A stretch of 42,598 bases of DNA from Brevundimonas sp. (GTDB lineage Bacteria > Pseudomonadota > Alphaproteobacteria > Caulobacterales > Caulobacteraceae), in assembly GCF_004210735.1 (NCBI RefSeq), contig NZ_SDZL01000025.1, positions 1 to 42,598 of the forward strand, written 5' to 3'. A program made the position numbers and the translations under genes. Numbering within the stretch: the first letter of the stretch is position 1; the number at the start of each line of letters is the position of its first letter. The notes beneath the pieces were generated by a model. The model searched no databases. It was not told the DNA's origin and saw nothing but the letters and a program-made list of their open reading frames with translations. Positions 1 to 10,744 of the stretch are shown one piece after another.

Positions 1-1
1 G

Positions 2-568
<567 letters not shown>

Positions 569-598
569 GACCTGACCAGAGAGCGAGAGTAGCGCCGG

Positions 599-3044
<2,446 letters not shown>

Positions 3045-3046
3045 TC

Positions 3047-3316
3047 ATGGCCGGAAAGCTGAACTTCTCCCTCGTCGCCCCGGAACGCGAGATCTTCGCG
3101 GGCTCGGTCGATCAGGTCGATGCGCCGGGCGTCGAGGGCGACTTTGGCGTGCTGCCGGGCCACGCGCCCTTCATGACCACCCTGCGCGAAGGCGTGGTAG
3201 TGGTCTATGACGGCGGCTCGCGTCGCCGCTTCGACGTCAAGGGCGGCTTCGCCGACATCAACGGCGAAGGCCTGACCATCCTGGCCGAACAGGCCGCGGA
3301 GATCGTCGAGCACTAG
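3047..3316 (+). CDS. atpC: F1 ATP synthase subunit epsilon (short form)
   Basis: This encodes an 89-residue epsilon subunit, part of the F1 central stalk and an inhibitor of ATP hydrolysis. The sequence carries the N-terminal beta-sandwich signature: LNFSLVAPEREIFAGSVDQV, then PGVEGDFGVLPGHAPFMTTL and a strand-rich end. The C-terminal helical hairpin of longer epsilon subunits is nearly absent, since the protein stops shortly after LTILAEQAAEIVEH. Short epsilons of this kind are common in alphaproteobacteria. The ATG at 3047 lies two bases after the atpD stop. A longer open frame upstream overlaps atpD and was not used because the family starts at MAGKLNFSLV. An intrinsic terminator follows at 3344-3375. 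Confidence 0.96.
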   Translation: MAGKLNFSLVAPEREIFAGSVDQVDAPGVEGDFGVLPGHAPFMTTLREGVVVVYDGGSRRRFDVKGGFADINGEGLTILAEQAAEIVEH

Positions 3317-3343
3317 GCTCGGGCGACCCGCTGAAACGACATG

Positions 3344-3375
3344 AAGGGCCTCTCGCTTCGGCGGGGGGCCTTTTT
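3344..3375 (+). terminator. Intrinsic terminator of the atp operon
   Basis: A stem with arms beginning AAGGGCCTCTCG and ending CGGGGGGCCTT, with one bulged base and a small CTTCGG loop, is followed by a run of five T. It starts 27 bases after the atpC stop and separates the operon from the oppositely oriented gene at 3450-3845. Confidence 0.8.
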
Positions 3376-3449
3376 CGTTGCTGTGTTTACGCCGAATGTG
3401 GTGGCAACGTATCCAAGTCATCAATGGGCCAGTCTGTAGTCTTCCTCGA

Positions 3450-3845
3450 TCACAGGATTTGGCGGATTCCGAAGACAAGTAGCCCCACCATACCGAGTCC
3501 AATAAAGAGCATTGCGGCAAGCGCAATCAGCGCCAGGGCGCATCCACCCAGCGACCGTCCAACACTGGACACCGTCTGTCCGACGTTTGTGGTCCAACGC
3601 TCAACCACGTCCTCGACCGTTTCATGTCCTGCGCGCGTCCGTGCGTAGAGGGTCGCTGCCATCGCCACCGGAAAGGCGAGAGCTACGATCAAAAAGATCG
3701 GTGAAGCGGTCGGTCGCATCCCCATAAACTGTAGCAAGCCAGCAGGAGCGAACACATATAACGGGGTCCAAAACAGTCCTTGAAGTAGACACCTTCCAAG
3801 CAGCGTGAGCTTAGCTGGCCAACCTACTTCATTGGATGCAGGCAT
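3450..3845 (-). CDS. Orphan hypothetical membrane protein, AT-richer than its surroundings
   Basis: This is a 131-residue protein that I do not recognise. Three hydrophobic segments are visible: one near residues 18-40 (GLFWTPLYVFAPAGLLQF), one near 48-66 (FLIVALAFPVAMAATLYA) and one at the C-terminus (ALALIALAAMLFIGLGMVGLL). A polar stretch with GHETVEDVVERWTTNVG lies between the last two. I chose the ATG at 3845 because GGAGGT lies 9 bases upstream on the coding strand; the upstream in-frame ATG at 3905 has no such site. Base composition is visibly lower in GC than the flanking atp and rppH genes, with more A- and T-ending codons, which suggests recent acquisition or relaxed selection. It converges on atpC. 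Confidence 0.6.
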   Translation of the reverse strand: MPASNEVGWPAKLTLLGRCLLQGLFWTPLYVFAPAGLLQFMGMRPTASPIFLIVALAFPVAMAATLYARTRAGHETVEDVVERWTTNVGQTVSSVGRSLGGCALALIALAAMLFIGLGMVGLLVFGIRQIL

Positions 3846-3970
3846 CAGACGTCCACCTCCAGCACAGTGCTGGGAGACACCTTTGCAGGAAAAAATGGTA
3901 GGCAAATAGCGTTATGTCGCTGCGTGATGGCACTTAACTGGCGTAGCGCAGCCCTCTTCTCTGCGTAAAT

Positions 3971-4444
3971 TTAACGCGCCCAGCGCTCGAAAGCGGCGAC
4001 AACCTGCTCGTAAGCAGGGCGTTTGAACGGCACGATCAGGCCGGGCGCGTCATGCAGGTCGCCCCAGCGCCAGGCGTCAAACTCGATCTCGCCATGGGCG
4101 TTCAGGTCGATCTCGGCCTCGTCGCCCAGAAACCGGCAGGCATACCAGCGCTGCTTCTGGCCCTTCCAGCCGCGTGCCTGTTTCGAACCGCCATAATCGG
4201 CGGGGAAGTCGTAGGTGATCCAGTTTTCTGTGCGGCCCAGCATCTGGACCGAGCGGACGCCCGTCTCCTCGTGCAGTTCGCGGAGGGCGGCGGCCTCAAG
4301 ATCCTCGCCCTTGTCCACGCCTCCCTGGGGGAATTGCCAGTTATACGGCCCGGGCGTGGCCACGCGTCGGCCGTACCAGACCCGGCCATCGGGATGGAAC
4401 AGGACGACGCCGACGTTGGGGCGGTACAGGGACAGGTCGGTCAT
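3971..4444 (-). CDS. rppH: RNA 5'-pyrophosphohydrolase (Nudix)
   Basis: This is a 157-residue Nudix hydrolase of the RppH/NudH type, which removes pyrophosphate from 5'-triphosphorylated mRNA and so triggers decay. The Nudix box GGVDKGEDLEAAALRELHEE and the following TGV occupy residues 41-63, with all acidic metal ligands in place. Typical RppH features are the N-terminal LYRPNVGVVLFHPDGRVWYGRR and the segment KGQKQRWYACRFLG. It follows the divergent polysaccharide deacetylase on the minus strand, separated by about 90 bases that hold a long inverted repeat (4459-4527). No clear ribosome binding site precedes the start at 4444. Confidence 0.95.
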   Translation of the reverse strand: MTDLSLYRPNVGVVLFHPDGRVWYGRRVATPGPYNWQFPQGGVDKGEDLEAAALRELHEETGVRSVQMLGRTENWITYDFPADYGGSKQARGWKGQKQRWYACRFLGDEAEIDLNAHGEIEFDAWRWGDLHDAPGLIVPFKRPAYEQVVAAFERWAR

Positions 4445-4458
4445 GATGGCGGGTGAGT

Positions 4459-4527
4459 AGTGCTAGTGAGCAAGGGGTGAGCAGAGGCGAGGCGATGCGG
4501 TTCGACTCACCCCCGCTCACTAGCACT
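4459..4527. repeat. Long near-perfect inverted repeat upstream of rppH
   Basis: The left arm (4459-4481, AGTGCTAGTGAGC then AAGGGGTGAG) and the right arm (4506-4527, CTCACCCCC then GCTCACTAGCACT) are complementary over 22 positions apart from one extra base and one mismatch; the loop is 24 bases. It lies between the stop of the deacetylase gene (4538) and the start of rppH (4444). It could be a terminator, an mRNA-end stabiliser or a dispersed palindromic element. A weak T run (4527-4530) is on the plus strand only, so it is not a standard terminator for the minus-strand genes. Confidence 0.75.
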
Positions 4528-4537
4528 TTTCACACGA

Positions 4538-5731
4538 CTATCGCCCAGGCCGCGTCGCCATCGCGCTGGCGGGGGCCAGTTGCAGGCCGCGCGCCTCCAG
4601 ACCCGCGCTCCAGCGGGCCACGGCCTCGACCGTCACCGGATACGAGAAGCCCGACCCCAGGGCGGCGCCGCGTGACTTGGCCTGGGCCTCCAGCGCGTTC
4701 AACTGACTGACGATGGCGGCGGGGCTCTGGGTCTCGTCGACGATGCGGTCGGCGCTGGCGCGGGCGAAGGCGCCGGGGCGGCGGCGGGCCGAGCCGTCGT
4801 CGATAAAGGCCAGGCCGCGCTGGCGCAGCACGGTCTGGAAGGCGCCCATGCCCGTGTCCGAGGTGACGAAGCGGTCGCCCAGATAGTTGGTGACGCCGAA
4901 ATAGCCGGTGGCGCGGCTGAGCAGCCAGGCCATGCGGGACTGCACGTCCTCCGGGCCGCCCGACGCCAGCAGGGTGTAGGGGCCGGGGTCGTTGTCGGGA
5001 TAGCCACTGGGCTCCATCGGCATCTCCAGCAGCACTTCGTGACCCTGGGCGCGGGCCATGTCGATCCAGGCCTGCAGCCCGTCGGCATAGGGCACGAAGC
5101 TGAGGGTCACCTCGGCAGGCAGGCGCTCGATCGCGGCGCGGGTGGTGGCGGCGTTCAGGCCCAGTCCGCCGACCACCAGGGCCACGCGCGGCTTGCCGTT
5201 GGCCCGGAAGGGGCGAGCGTAGGCGATGGCGGGGGTGCGGCCGTCGGGCGCGATGACGGGCAGGGGGCCTTCCGGTCCCGGCTGGGTCAGGCCGTTGATC
5301 GGCGCGGCGGGCAGCGGTTGGGACGGCGGCCGACGCGGGGCGGTGACGGCCGAGCCGCCCGCCATGACCGCGCCGTCAGGCAGGGTGATCAGGGCTTCAC
5401 CGCCGGCGGCCTCGGACAGTTCGTCGTCGGTGCCGGCCAGATCTTGATAGGGTCCGAAGCCGTCGAAGGCGAAGGCCTCCATCCCTGTCGGCGGAGCGGC
5501 CGCCTCGGGCGCCGGGCGCTTCAGCGAGACACGGGCCGACGGCGATCCGGCGCGCGGATCGCCCAGAACGGTCAGAAACAGGGCGGCGGCGGCCAGCAGG
5601 ATGACGCCCGCAGCGCCCACGGCGACCGGCGGACGCTTCAGCGCGGCCAGCACCGGCTTGAAGGACAGTTTGGCGCCCTTGGGCGGCGCGCCTGCGGCGG
5701 CGGCGAGGGCGGACTGACGTTTGGCGAACAT
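4538..5731 (-). CDS. Divergent polysaccharide deacetylase family protein (YibQ-like)
   Basis: This is a 397-residue protein with an N-terminal membrane anchor (residues about 36-56, PVAVGAAGVILLAAAALFL) and a periplasmic low-complexity linker. The C-terminal divergent polysaccharide deacetylase domain (Pfam DUF610/YibQ family) spans roughly residues 175-390. Family landmarks are PRVALVVGGLGLNAATTRAA, LPAEVTLSFVPYA, HEVLLEMPMEP and LGDRFVTS. The activity of this family is not well established; a carbohydrate-active fold is known, but the substrate is not. The start at 5731 (MFAKRQ) is chosen because it gives the expected short cytoplasmic segment before the anchor; the frame stays open further upstream. 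In Caulobacter relatives it also sits near rppH and an S41 protease. Confidence 0.88.
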   Translation of the reverse strand: MFAKRQSALAAAAGAPPKGAKLSFKPVLAALKRPPVAVGAAGVILLAAAALFLTVLGDPRAGSPSARVSLKRPAPEAAAPPTGMEAFAFDGFGPYQDLAGTDDELSEAAGGEALITLPDGAVMAGGSAVTAPRRPPSQPLPAAPINGLTQPGPEGPLPVIAPDGRTPAIAYARPFRANGKPRVALVVGGLGLNAATTRAAIERLPAEVTLSFVPYADGLQAWIDMARAQGHEVLLEMPMEPSGYPDNDPGPYTLLASGGPEDVQSRMAWLLSRATGYFGVTNYLGDRFVTSDTGMGAFQTVLRQRGLAFIDDGSARRRPGAFARASADRIVDETQSPAAIVSQLNALEAQAKSRGAALGSGFSYPVTVEAVARWSAGLEARGLQLAPASAMATRPGR

Positions 5732-5902
5732 GGACAGGGCGGATGCTCGACGGCGGGACGCGGAGGGCCGGACGGACCTCCTCGCCCTCATCTTGACCGC
5801 ACGCCGGTTAAGAAAGCCTAACGCGCCGTTCACCATGCGAAACGCCGCAGGGCGGGAGCCGGGGGCGGCGCCCTGCGTTGTCGCTGACGAACGGAGCCGC
5901 CC

Positions 5903-6367
5903 ATGACCCTGAACCGCACCGCGCCCCTTTTGCTGCCGCTGATCCTGCTGGCCGCCTGCCAGCCGTCGTCGGCCGATCGTGACTCGTCGCCCGCCGCACC
6001 CGCGCCGACCACCGCCAGGGCGATCGAGCGCGCTGCGCCCGAGGCGGTGTCCCCCGAACTGTCGGTGCACAATGTCGTCTATCTCTGCACGGACGGGCGG
6101 ACCGTGGCGGTTCGCTATGACTCCGAGCGGGCGTTCCTCAGCGTGGGCGGAAGCAACGTCACCCTGAACATCCATCCCTCGGCCAGCGGCGCGCGCTATG
6201 TCGGGCCCGGCGTGCAGTGGTGGACACGCGGCATGGAGCACGGGCAGTTGAGCCCGTTGTCGGGTGGCCAGACCTATGCCGAGTCGGACAGCGGCGTGGC
6301 CTGCACGACCACGGCGCCGACCAACCCCGTGACGGCGCCGGACGCCGCTGTCCCACCGCCCGCCTGA
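5903..6367 (+). CDS. MliC-like lipoprotein (membrane-bound C-type lysozyme inhibitor family)
   Basis: This is a 154-residue secreted lipoprotein. A lipobox LLAAC gives a lipidated Cys at residue 19. After an Ala/Pro-rich linker comes a domain with the MliC pattern: a Cys-containing strand VVYLCTDGRTVAVRYDS, then a serine-glycine stretch SASGARYVG, then VQWWTRGMEHGQL, and a second Cys near the end (GVACTT). Known members bind and inhibit C-type lysozymes in the periplasm. The gene is alone on the plus strand between two minus-strand genes and ends 6 bases from the convergent S41 protease gene. An ACGGAG stretch precedes the ATG. Function as an inhibitor is inferred from the family only. Confidence 0.85.
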   Translation: MTLNRTAPLLLPLILLAACQPSSADRDSSPAAPAPTTARAIERAAPEAVSPELSVHNVVYLCTDGRTVAVRYDSERAFLSVGGSNVTLNIHPSASGARYVGPGVQWWTRGMEHGQLSPLSGGQTYAESDSGVACTTTAPTNPVTAPDAAVPPPA

Positions 6368-6373
6368 GCGAAA

Positions 6374-7753
6374 TCAGTTCTCGCTGTCGTCGTCCTTGGC
6401 CGCATCGGCGGCGGCGACCAGTTGTTCGGCCGTGCCGTCGACGATGACGCCGGTCGGAGCCGCCGCCAGCCGGGTCAGGTCACCGCCCGCGCGCAGCACG
6501 TCAAGCGCCCGTTCCAGCTGATAATCCTTGTCCTTGGCATAGTCAGGCCCAGGCGCCTCGTGCGGGACGTGCGGCCCCTTGCGCTCGGCGCCGATGGAGG
6601 CGTCCAGCGAGTTGGCGTAGGCGGCCTCGGAATAGATGAAGCTGGAGCGCGAGATGATCCGCGCCTCGGCGGCCGAGCGCGACACCTCCAGATCCGGCTC
6701 GATGCCGATCTTCTGAATCGAACTACCGGAGGGCGTGTAGTAGCGCGCCGTGGTGATCGACAGGGCGCCGTCCTGGCCGCCGCGCAGCGGAATGACGGTC
6801 TGGACCGATCCCTTGCCGAAGCTGGTCAGGCCGACGATGGTCGCCCGTTCGTGATCCTTGAGCGCGCCAGCCACGATCTCTGACGCCGAGGCCGAGCCGT
6901 AGTTGATCAGCACCACCACCGGCAAACCGCCCGACAGGTCGCCCGGCGTGGCGGCGTAGCGTTCGATCTGCTCGGGCTTGCGGCCGCGCTGGCTGACGAT
7001 CTCGCCGCGCTCCAGGAAGGCGTCGGACACGGCGATGGCCGCGTTCAGCAGGCCGCCGCCGTTGTTGCGCAGGTCCAGCACATAACCCTTGATGCCCGGC
7101 TTCTCGATCTTGAGACGGGCCATGGTCTCGTTCAGCTCACGCCCCGTGTTCTCGTTGAAGCTTGAGACGCGCACATAGGCGTAGTCACCCTCCAGACGGC
7201 CGGTGACCGAGGCGACCTTGATGACCTCGCGGGTCAGGACGACCTCGCGCGGCTCCTCGCCGTCACGCAGGAAGGTGACCTTGATGGAGGTGCCGGCGGC
7301 GCCGCGCAGCTTGTCCGACACGGCCGAGACCGTCATGCCCGACGCGCTCTGGCCGTCAATGGCCGAGATGACGTCGCCCGCCTGGACGCCCGCGCGTTCG
7401 GCCGGGCCGCCGTCCATCGGCGAGATGACCTTCACCAGGCCGCCGTCCGACGAAATGGTCAGGCCGACGCCCGAATACTGGCCCTCGGTCCGCTCGCGCA
7501 GGTCGCCATAGGATTTAGGGGCGATATAGTTCGAATGCGGGTCGAGCGCCGTCATCATCCCCTGCAGGGCGGCCTCGATCAGCTTCTTGTTGTCGACCGG
7601 AACGACATAGGCCTGCTCGACCACGGCGACGACATCGCCGAACAGCTGCAGCAGGCGGAAGGTCTCGTTGCGGGGCGTCTGGCTGGCCACTACGGTGGCG
7701 GTGGAAGCGCCCAGCGCCAGAACGGCGGCGCCGACGAGAAGCAGTTTACGCAT
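6374..7753 (-). CDS. S41 family C-terminal processing peptidase
   Basis: This is a 459-residue periplasmic serine protease of the CtpA/Prc type. A signal peptide occupies about residues 1-24. A PDZ domain follows (about 93-165: GVGLTISSDGGLVKVISPM, then AGVQAGDVISAIDG). The peptidase domain carries the nucleophile motif GSASASE (286-292) and the general-base lysine in SFGKGS (Lys314). A C-terminal acidic tail ends at DAAKDDDSEN. I prefer the start at 7753 over an ATG at 7768 because a GGAAAGAG site lies directly upstream and the signal peptide then begins MRKLLL. It is upstream neighbour to the EnvC-like gene on the same strand, 148 bases apart, a pairing common in alphaproteobacteria. Confidence 0.94.
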   Translation of the reverse strand: MRKLLLVGAAVLALGASTATVVASQTPRNETFRLLQLFGDVVAVVEQAYVVPVDNKKLIEAALQGMMTALDPHSNYIAPKSYGDLRERTEGQYSGVGLTISSDGGLVKVISPMDGGPAERAGVQAGDVISAIDGQSASGMTVSAVSDKLRGAAGTSIKVTFLRDGEEPREVVLTREVIKVASVTGRLEGDYAYVRVSSFNENTGRELNETMARLKIEKPGIKGYVLDLRNNGGGLLNAAIAVSDAFLERGEIVSQRGRKPEQIERYAATPGDLSGGLPVVVLINYGSASASEIVAGALKDHERATIVGLTSFGKGSVQTVIPLRGGQDGALSITTARYYTPSGSSIQKIGIEPDLEVSRSAAEARIISRSSFIYSEAAYANSLDASIGAERKGPHVPHEAPGPDYAKDKDYQLERALDVLRAGGDLTRLAAAPTGVIVDGTAEQLVAAADAAKDDDSEN

Positions 7754-7901
7754 TCGGTCTCTTTCCATGGCCCCGAAGGTCGGGCCGGACGTCAGGAACG
7801 ACAGTCCACGATGAAATCATGGCGCGGTCGCGTCCGTTGATAAAATCAGCGCCGGGCCGGGAAGCAAGCTCTTTCGCCCGGTTTCGTCGCTTCGTGAGAG
7901 A

Positions 7902-8984
7902 TCAGGGCAGCCAGGGCGCCGGATCGATGGGCCGTTCGTCGCGGCGCAGCTCGAAATAGACCTCGCCGTCGGCGGCCGTGCGGCCCAGCGCCTGACCGTC
8001 GGCGACCCGATCCCCCGCCTCGACCGACAGGCTGTCCAGCCCGGCCACCACGGCGCGCCAGCCCGGCCCCAGGTCCAGGATCACCACATCGCCCCAGCCG
8101 CTGAGCGGGCCGGCATAGGCCACTGTCCCGGCGGCGGGCGCCCGGGCGGTCTCGGCGTCGGCGCGCCAGCGCCATCCGGGCGCGCCGTCCGCGAACCGGG
8201 TCGCAGGCGCGCCGTCGACGGGCGGGGTCAGGCGGTTGCGCCCGGCGGGCAGGCGTGTTGCGGGCGTCGCGGCCGCGGCCTCTTCGGTCGGCACGGCGCC
8301 GCCTAGGTCGCGGATACGCGCCTCCAGCACGGCGGCGGCCTTTTCGGCGGCGGCCGCCTCGGCCCTGAGGACGGCGTTCAGTTCGCGCTTGCGGCTGCGC
8401 AGGCCCTCCATCTCGGCGCGGCGGTCCCCTTGGGCGCTTTCGGTGGTGAACAGCCGCTCGCTGGACAGGGCGGCCAGACGGCGGACGCGCCCGATCTCGG
8501 CCTGGCGCGCGGCCAGGGTCGCGGCGCGCGACTGAAGTTCCGGCGCGACGGCTTTCAGCAGGATGGCCGCGCGGACGGTGTCGGCCGCCTTGTCGGCCGG
8601 GATCAGCAGCGGCGGCGGCGGGCGGCGGCTCATCATCTGCAGCGCCGACAGCAGGCGGCCCTGGCGGCCGCGCTCGCGCGACAGGGCGGTGACCAGCGTC
8701 GCCTCGCGCTCGCCCAGTTCGTGCAGGCGCGCGCGCTGGGCCTCGATCTGGACGTCGTCGGTCTGGACCTCGACGGTCAGGCGCGACAGGCGGCGATCCA
8801 GCTCGGCGATCTCGGACGCGGCCTCGGCGGCGTCAGCGCGCAGGCGGCGGGCGCGGGCGCCCTCGTCGCGGTATTCGGCCTGCAAACGGGTGAGTTCGGA
8901 GACCGACGCCTGCGGCGCGCGGTGGCCCATGGCGGGGCCGACGGCGATCAGGCCGAGCAGGACAGGGGCGATCAGGCGGCGCAT
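7902..8984 (-). CDS. EnvC-like murein hydrolase activator, degenerate LytM (M23) domain
   Basis: This is a 360-residue exported protein with a signal peptide, a long coiled coil (about residues 30-120 and 150-225, rich in Arg, Glu, Ala) and a C-terminal LytM/M23-type domain. The LytM fold is recognisable (APAAGTVAYAGPLSGWGDVVI, then VEAGDRVADGQALG, then GEVYFELRRD). The zinc ligands of active M23 peptidases are missing: the usual HG, YAHL and HxH positions read LG, VAGL and YFE. This matches EnvC and NlpD type activators, which do not cut peptidoglycan themselves but activate amidases at division. The start overlaps the rlmH stop by one base (TGATG), so the two are translationally coupled. 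Confidence 0.9.
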   Translation of the reverse strand: MRRLIAPVLLGLIAVGPAMGHRAPQASVSELTRLQAEYRDEGARARRLRADAAEAASEIAELDRRLSRLTVEVQTDDVQIEAQRARLHELGEREATLVTALSRERGRQGRLLSALQMMSRRPPPPLLIPADKAADTVRAAILLKAVAPELQSRAATLAARQAEIGRVRRLAALSSERLFTTESAQGDRRAEMEGLRSRKRELNAVLRAEAAAAEKAAAVLEARIRDLGGAVPTEEAAAATPATRLPAGRNRLTPPVDGAPATRFADGAPGWRWRADAETARAPAAGTVAYAGPLSGWGDVVILDLGPGWRAVVAGLDSLSVEAGDRVADGQALGRTAADGEVYFELRRDERPIDPAPWLP

Positions 8985-9448
8985 CAGTCCCTATGATAGG
9001 GCGATCCGGCCAATATGGTCACGGCCCGATACAGCTGTTCGGCCAGCATCGCCCGCGCCAGGGCATGGGGCCAGGTCTGAGGGCCGAACGCCAGGGTCGA
9101 GCGGGCGGCCGCGCGCACCGACGGATCCAGCCCGTCCGCCCCGCCGATGGCGAAGACAATGCGCCGCTCGCCCTGGTCGCGCAGGGCGGCCAGATGGTCG
9201 GCGAAGGCGCGCGAGGAATAGGTCTTGCCCCGCTCGTCGCAGGCGATCAGGTGCGCGCCCTCGGCCGCCTTCAGGATCAGCTCGGCCTCCGGGGCCTTGC
9301 CGGTCTTGCGCGGTTCAAGGTCGATCAGCTCCAGCGGCCCCAGCGACAGGGCGCGACCGGCCAGGGTGGCGCGTTCGGCATAGTCGGCCGCCAGCGTCGC
9401 CTCAGGCCCGCGCCCGGGCTTGCCGATGGCCGCGATCCCCAGCCGCAT
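8984..9448 (-). CDS. rlmH: 23S rRNA pseudouridine-1915 N3-methyltransferase
   Basis: This is a 154-residue SPOUT-class methyltransferase that methylates N3 of pseudouridine 1915 in helix 69 of 23S rRNA using SAM. Family landmarks are the early MRLGIAAIGK, the central LIACDERGKTYSSRAFAD, the SAM-binding loop IVFAIGGADGLDPSVR, and the C-terminal knot segment TWPHALARAMLAEQLYRA with a terminal SPYHRD. Length is normal. It lies 9 bases downstream of rsfS, and this rsfS-rlmH order is widely conserved. Confidence 0.97.
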   Translation of the reverse strand: MRLGIAAIGKPGRGPEATLAADYAERATLAGRALSLGPLELIDLEPRKTGKAPEAELILKAAEGAHLIACDERGKTYSSRAFADHLAALRDQGERRIVFAIGGADGLDPSVRAAARSTLAFGPQTWPHALARAMLAEQLYRAVTILAGSPYHRD

Positions 9449-9457
9449 GGGCGGCGA

Positions 9458-9883
9458 TCAGGCCTGCGGGCCGCGGTGGCCGCTCTCGACCGACCAGATC
9501 TTCTCGATGTTGTAGAAGGTGCGCACTTCCGGGCGGAACAGGTGGACGATCACGTCGCCCGCATCCAGCAGCACCCAGTCGCAGTGGGGCAGACCCTCGA
9601 CCTTGACCTTGCCCAGGCCCATTTCCTTGAACAGGCGCAGCAGGTGGTCGGCCAGGGCGCCGACGTGGCGGTGCGACCGGCCCGAGGCCACGATCATGGC
9701 GTCGGACATGGGGCTTTTGCCACGCAGGTCGATCAGGACCATGTCCTGGGCCTTGTCGGCGTCCAGCTTGGCGATGACGGCGCGCTCCAGCTCGGTCATG
9801 CCGACCGGCAGGGGGGCGTCCGCGAGGTTATGGGGACCGCTGTCGGCCTCGTCCTCGGCGTGGATGGGCGTGATCGGGTCCAT
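9458..9883 (-). CDS. rsfS: Ribosomal silencing factor RsfS
   Basis: This is a 141-residue protein of the RsfS/Iojap family, which binds uL14 on the large subunit and blocks subunit joining during starvation. Conserved pieces are DKAQDMVLIDLRGKSPMSDA, IVASGRSHRHVGALAD, and the C-terminal GLPHCDWVLLDAGDVIVHLF followed by RTFYNIEKIW. About 28 N-terminal residues before MTELERAV are not conserved in the family, so a start at the internal ATG (MTELER) is possible. It follows nadD on the same strand after 116 bases, the standard nadD-rsfS-rlmH order. Confidence 0.95.
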   Translation of the reverse strand: MDPITPIHAEDEADSGPHNLADAPLPVGMTELERAVIAKLDADKAQDMVLIDLRGKSPMSDAMIVASGRSHRHVGALADHLLRLFKEMGLGKVKVEGLPHCDWVLLDAGDVIVHLFRPEVRTFYNIEKIWSVESGHRGPQA

Positions 9884-9999
9884 CTCGTGCGCCGTGTTGG
9901 AAACGGCGGCGTCTTGCGCGTCGTGCGCGGGCGAGGGGGTCAGCGGAGGGCTCCGAAGAGGTTACTAAAGCGGCAATCTAGCACAGAACGCCCCGAACG

Positions 10000-10665
10000 T
10001 CACCCGCCGGTGCGATTCGCGCGTTCCTGACGCAGGGCGGTGGACGACCGGTGGTTCAGCGGCGCCGTCAGATAGGTCCAGGCGGGCGCCTCCAGATGCG
10101 GCAGCAGCCGGGCCTTTTCGGCCGGAATGCGGAAGCCGGCGAAGCGGGCGGCGGCGGGGGCGGTGCGGCTGTCCAGCATCGATCCGGGCCGCGCGATCAC
10201 CGCCACCGGCATCAACCGCATGATGTCGGCCCAACCGCGCCAGCGATGGAAGTCCGCCAGATTGTCCGACCCCATCAGCCAGACGAAATTCACGCCCGGA
10301 TGGCGCGCGACGATGGCGCGCAGGGTGTCGATGGTCCAGCTGACGCCGACGCGGGTCTCGAAATCCGAAACGATCATCGACGGCCCCGGCGCATGGGCGC
10401 GGGCCGAGGCCATGCGTTCGGCCAGCGGCGCGGTCTCGTGCGCGCCCTTCAGCGGATTCTGCGGCGACACCAGCCAGACGACCCGGTCCAGGCCCAGCCG
10501 CCGCATGGCCGTCTCGGCCACATGGGTGTGACCATCATGGGCCGGGTTGAACGAGCCGCCGAACAGCCCCACCGCCATCCCCGGCGCCAGCGTCAGCCCG
10601 TCCCTCAGCGCACCCGAGCGGGGGCCAGGACCTTGCGGCGCGGGACCGGCGTGAAAAAAGGACAA
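10000..10665 (-). CDS. nadD: Nicotinate-nucleotide adenylyltransferase
   Basis: This is a 221-residue enzyme of NAD biosynthesis that adenylates nicotinate mononucleotide. The nucleotidyltransferase signature GLFGGSFNPAHDGHTHV begins at residue 33 and contains the HDGH form of the (H/T)xGH motif. VWLVSPQNPLKG follows, and the second signature near the C-terminus reads NHRSSTALR, corresponding to ISSTxIR. About 30 residues precede the core; some may not be translated, as an ATG also occurs directly before AVGLFGGSF. It is the first gene of the minus-strand nadD-rsfS-rlmH-EnvC group. Confidence 0.95.
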   Translation of the reverse strand: MSFFHAGPAPQGPGPRSGALRDGLTLAPGMAVGLFGGSFNPAHDGHTHVAETAMRRLGLDRVVWLVSPQNPLKGAHETAPLAERMASARAHAPGPSMIVSDFETRVGVSWTIDTLRAIVARHPGVNFVWLMGSDNLADFHRWRGWADIMRLMPVAVIARPGSMLDSRTAPAAARFAGFRIPAEKARLLPHLEAPAWTYLTAPLNHRSSTALRQERANRTGG

Positions 10666-10744
10666 GGCGGCTCGAACCGTTCCGACGACTTATGCTCACC
10701 CGCGCCCTAACACGGCGCGAACCCGCGTGTCGCCAAAAACCCTT

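Noticed and set aside
5809..5825. TTAAGAAAGCCTAAC as a full CtrA box between the deacetylase and MliC genes
   Set aside because: The second half-site matches only two of four positions at the required spacing, so this is within chance expectation.
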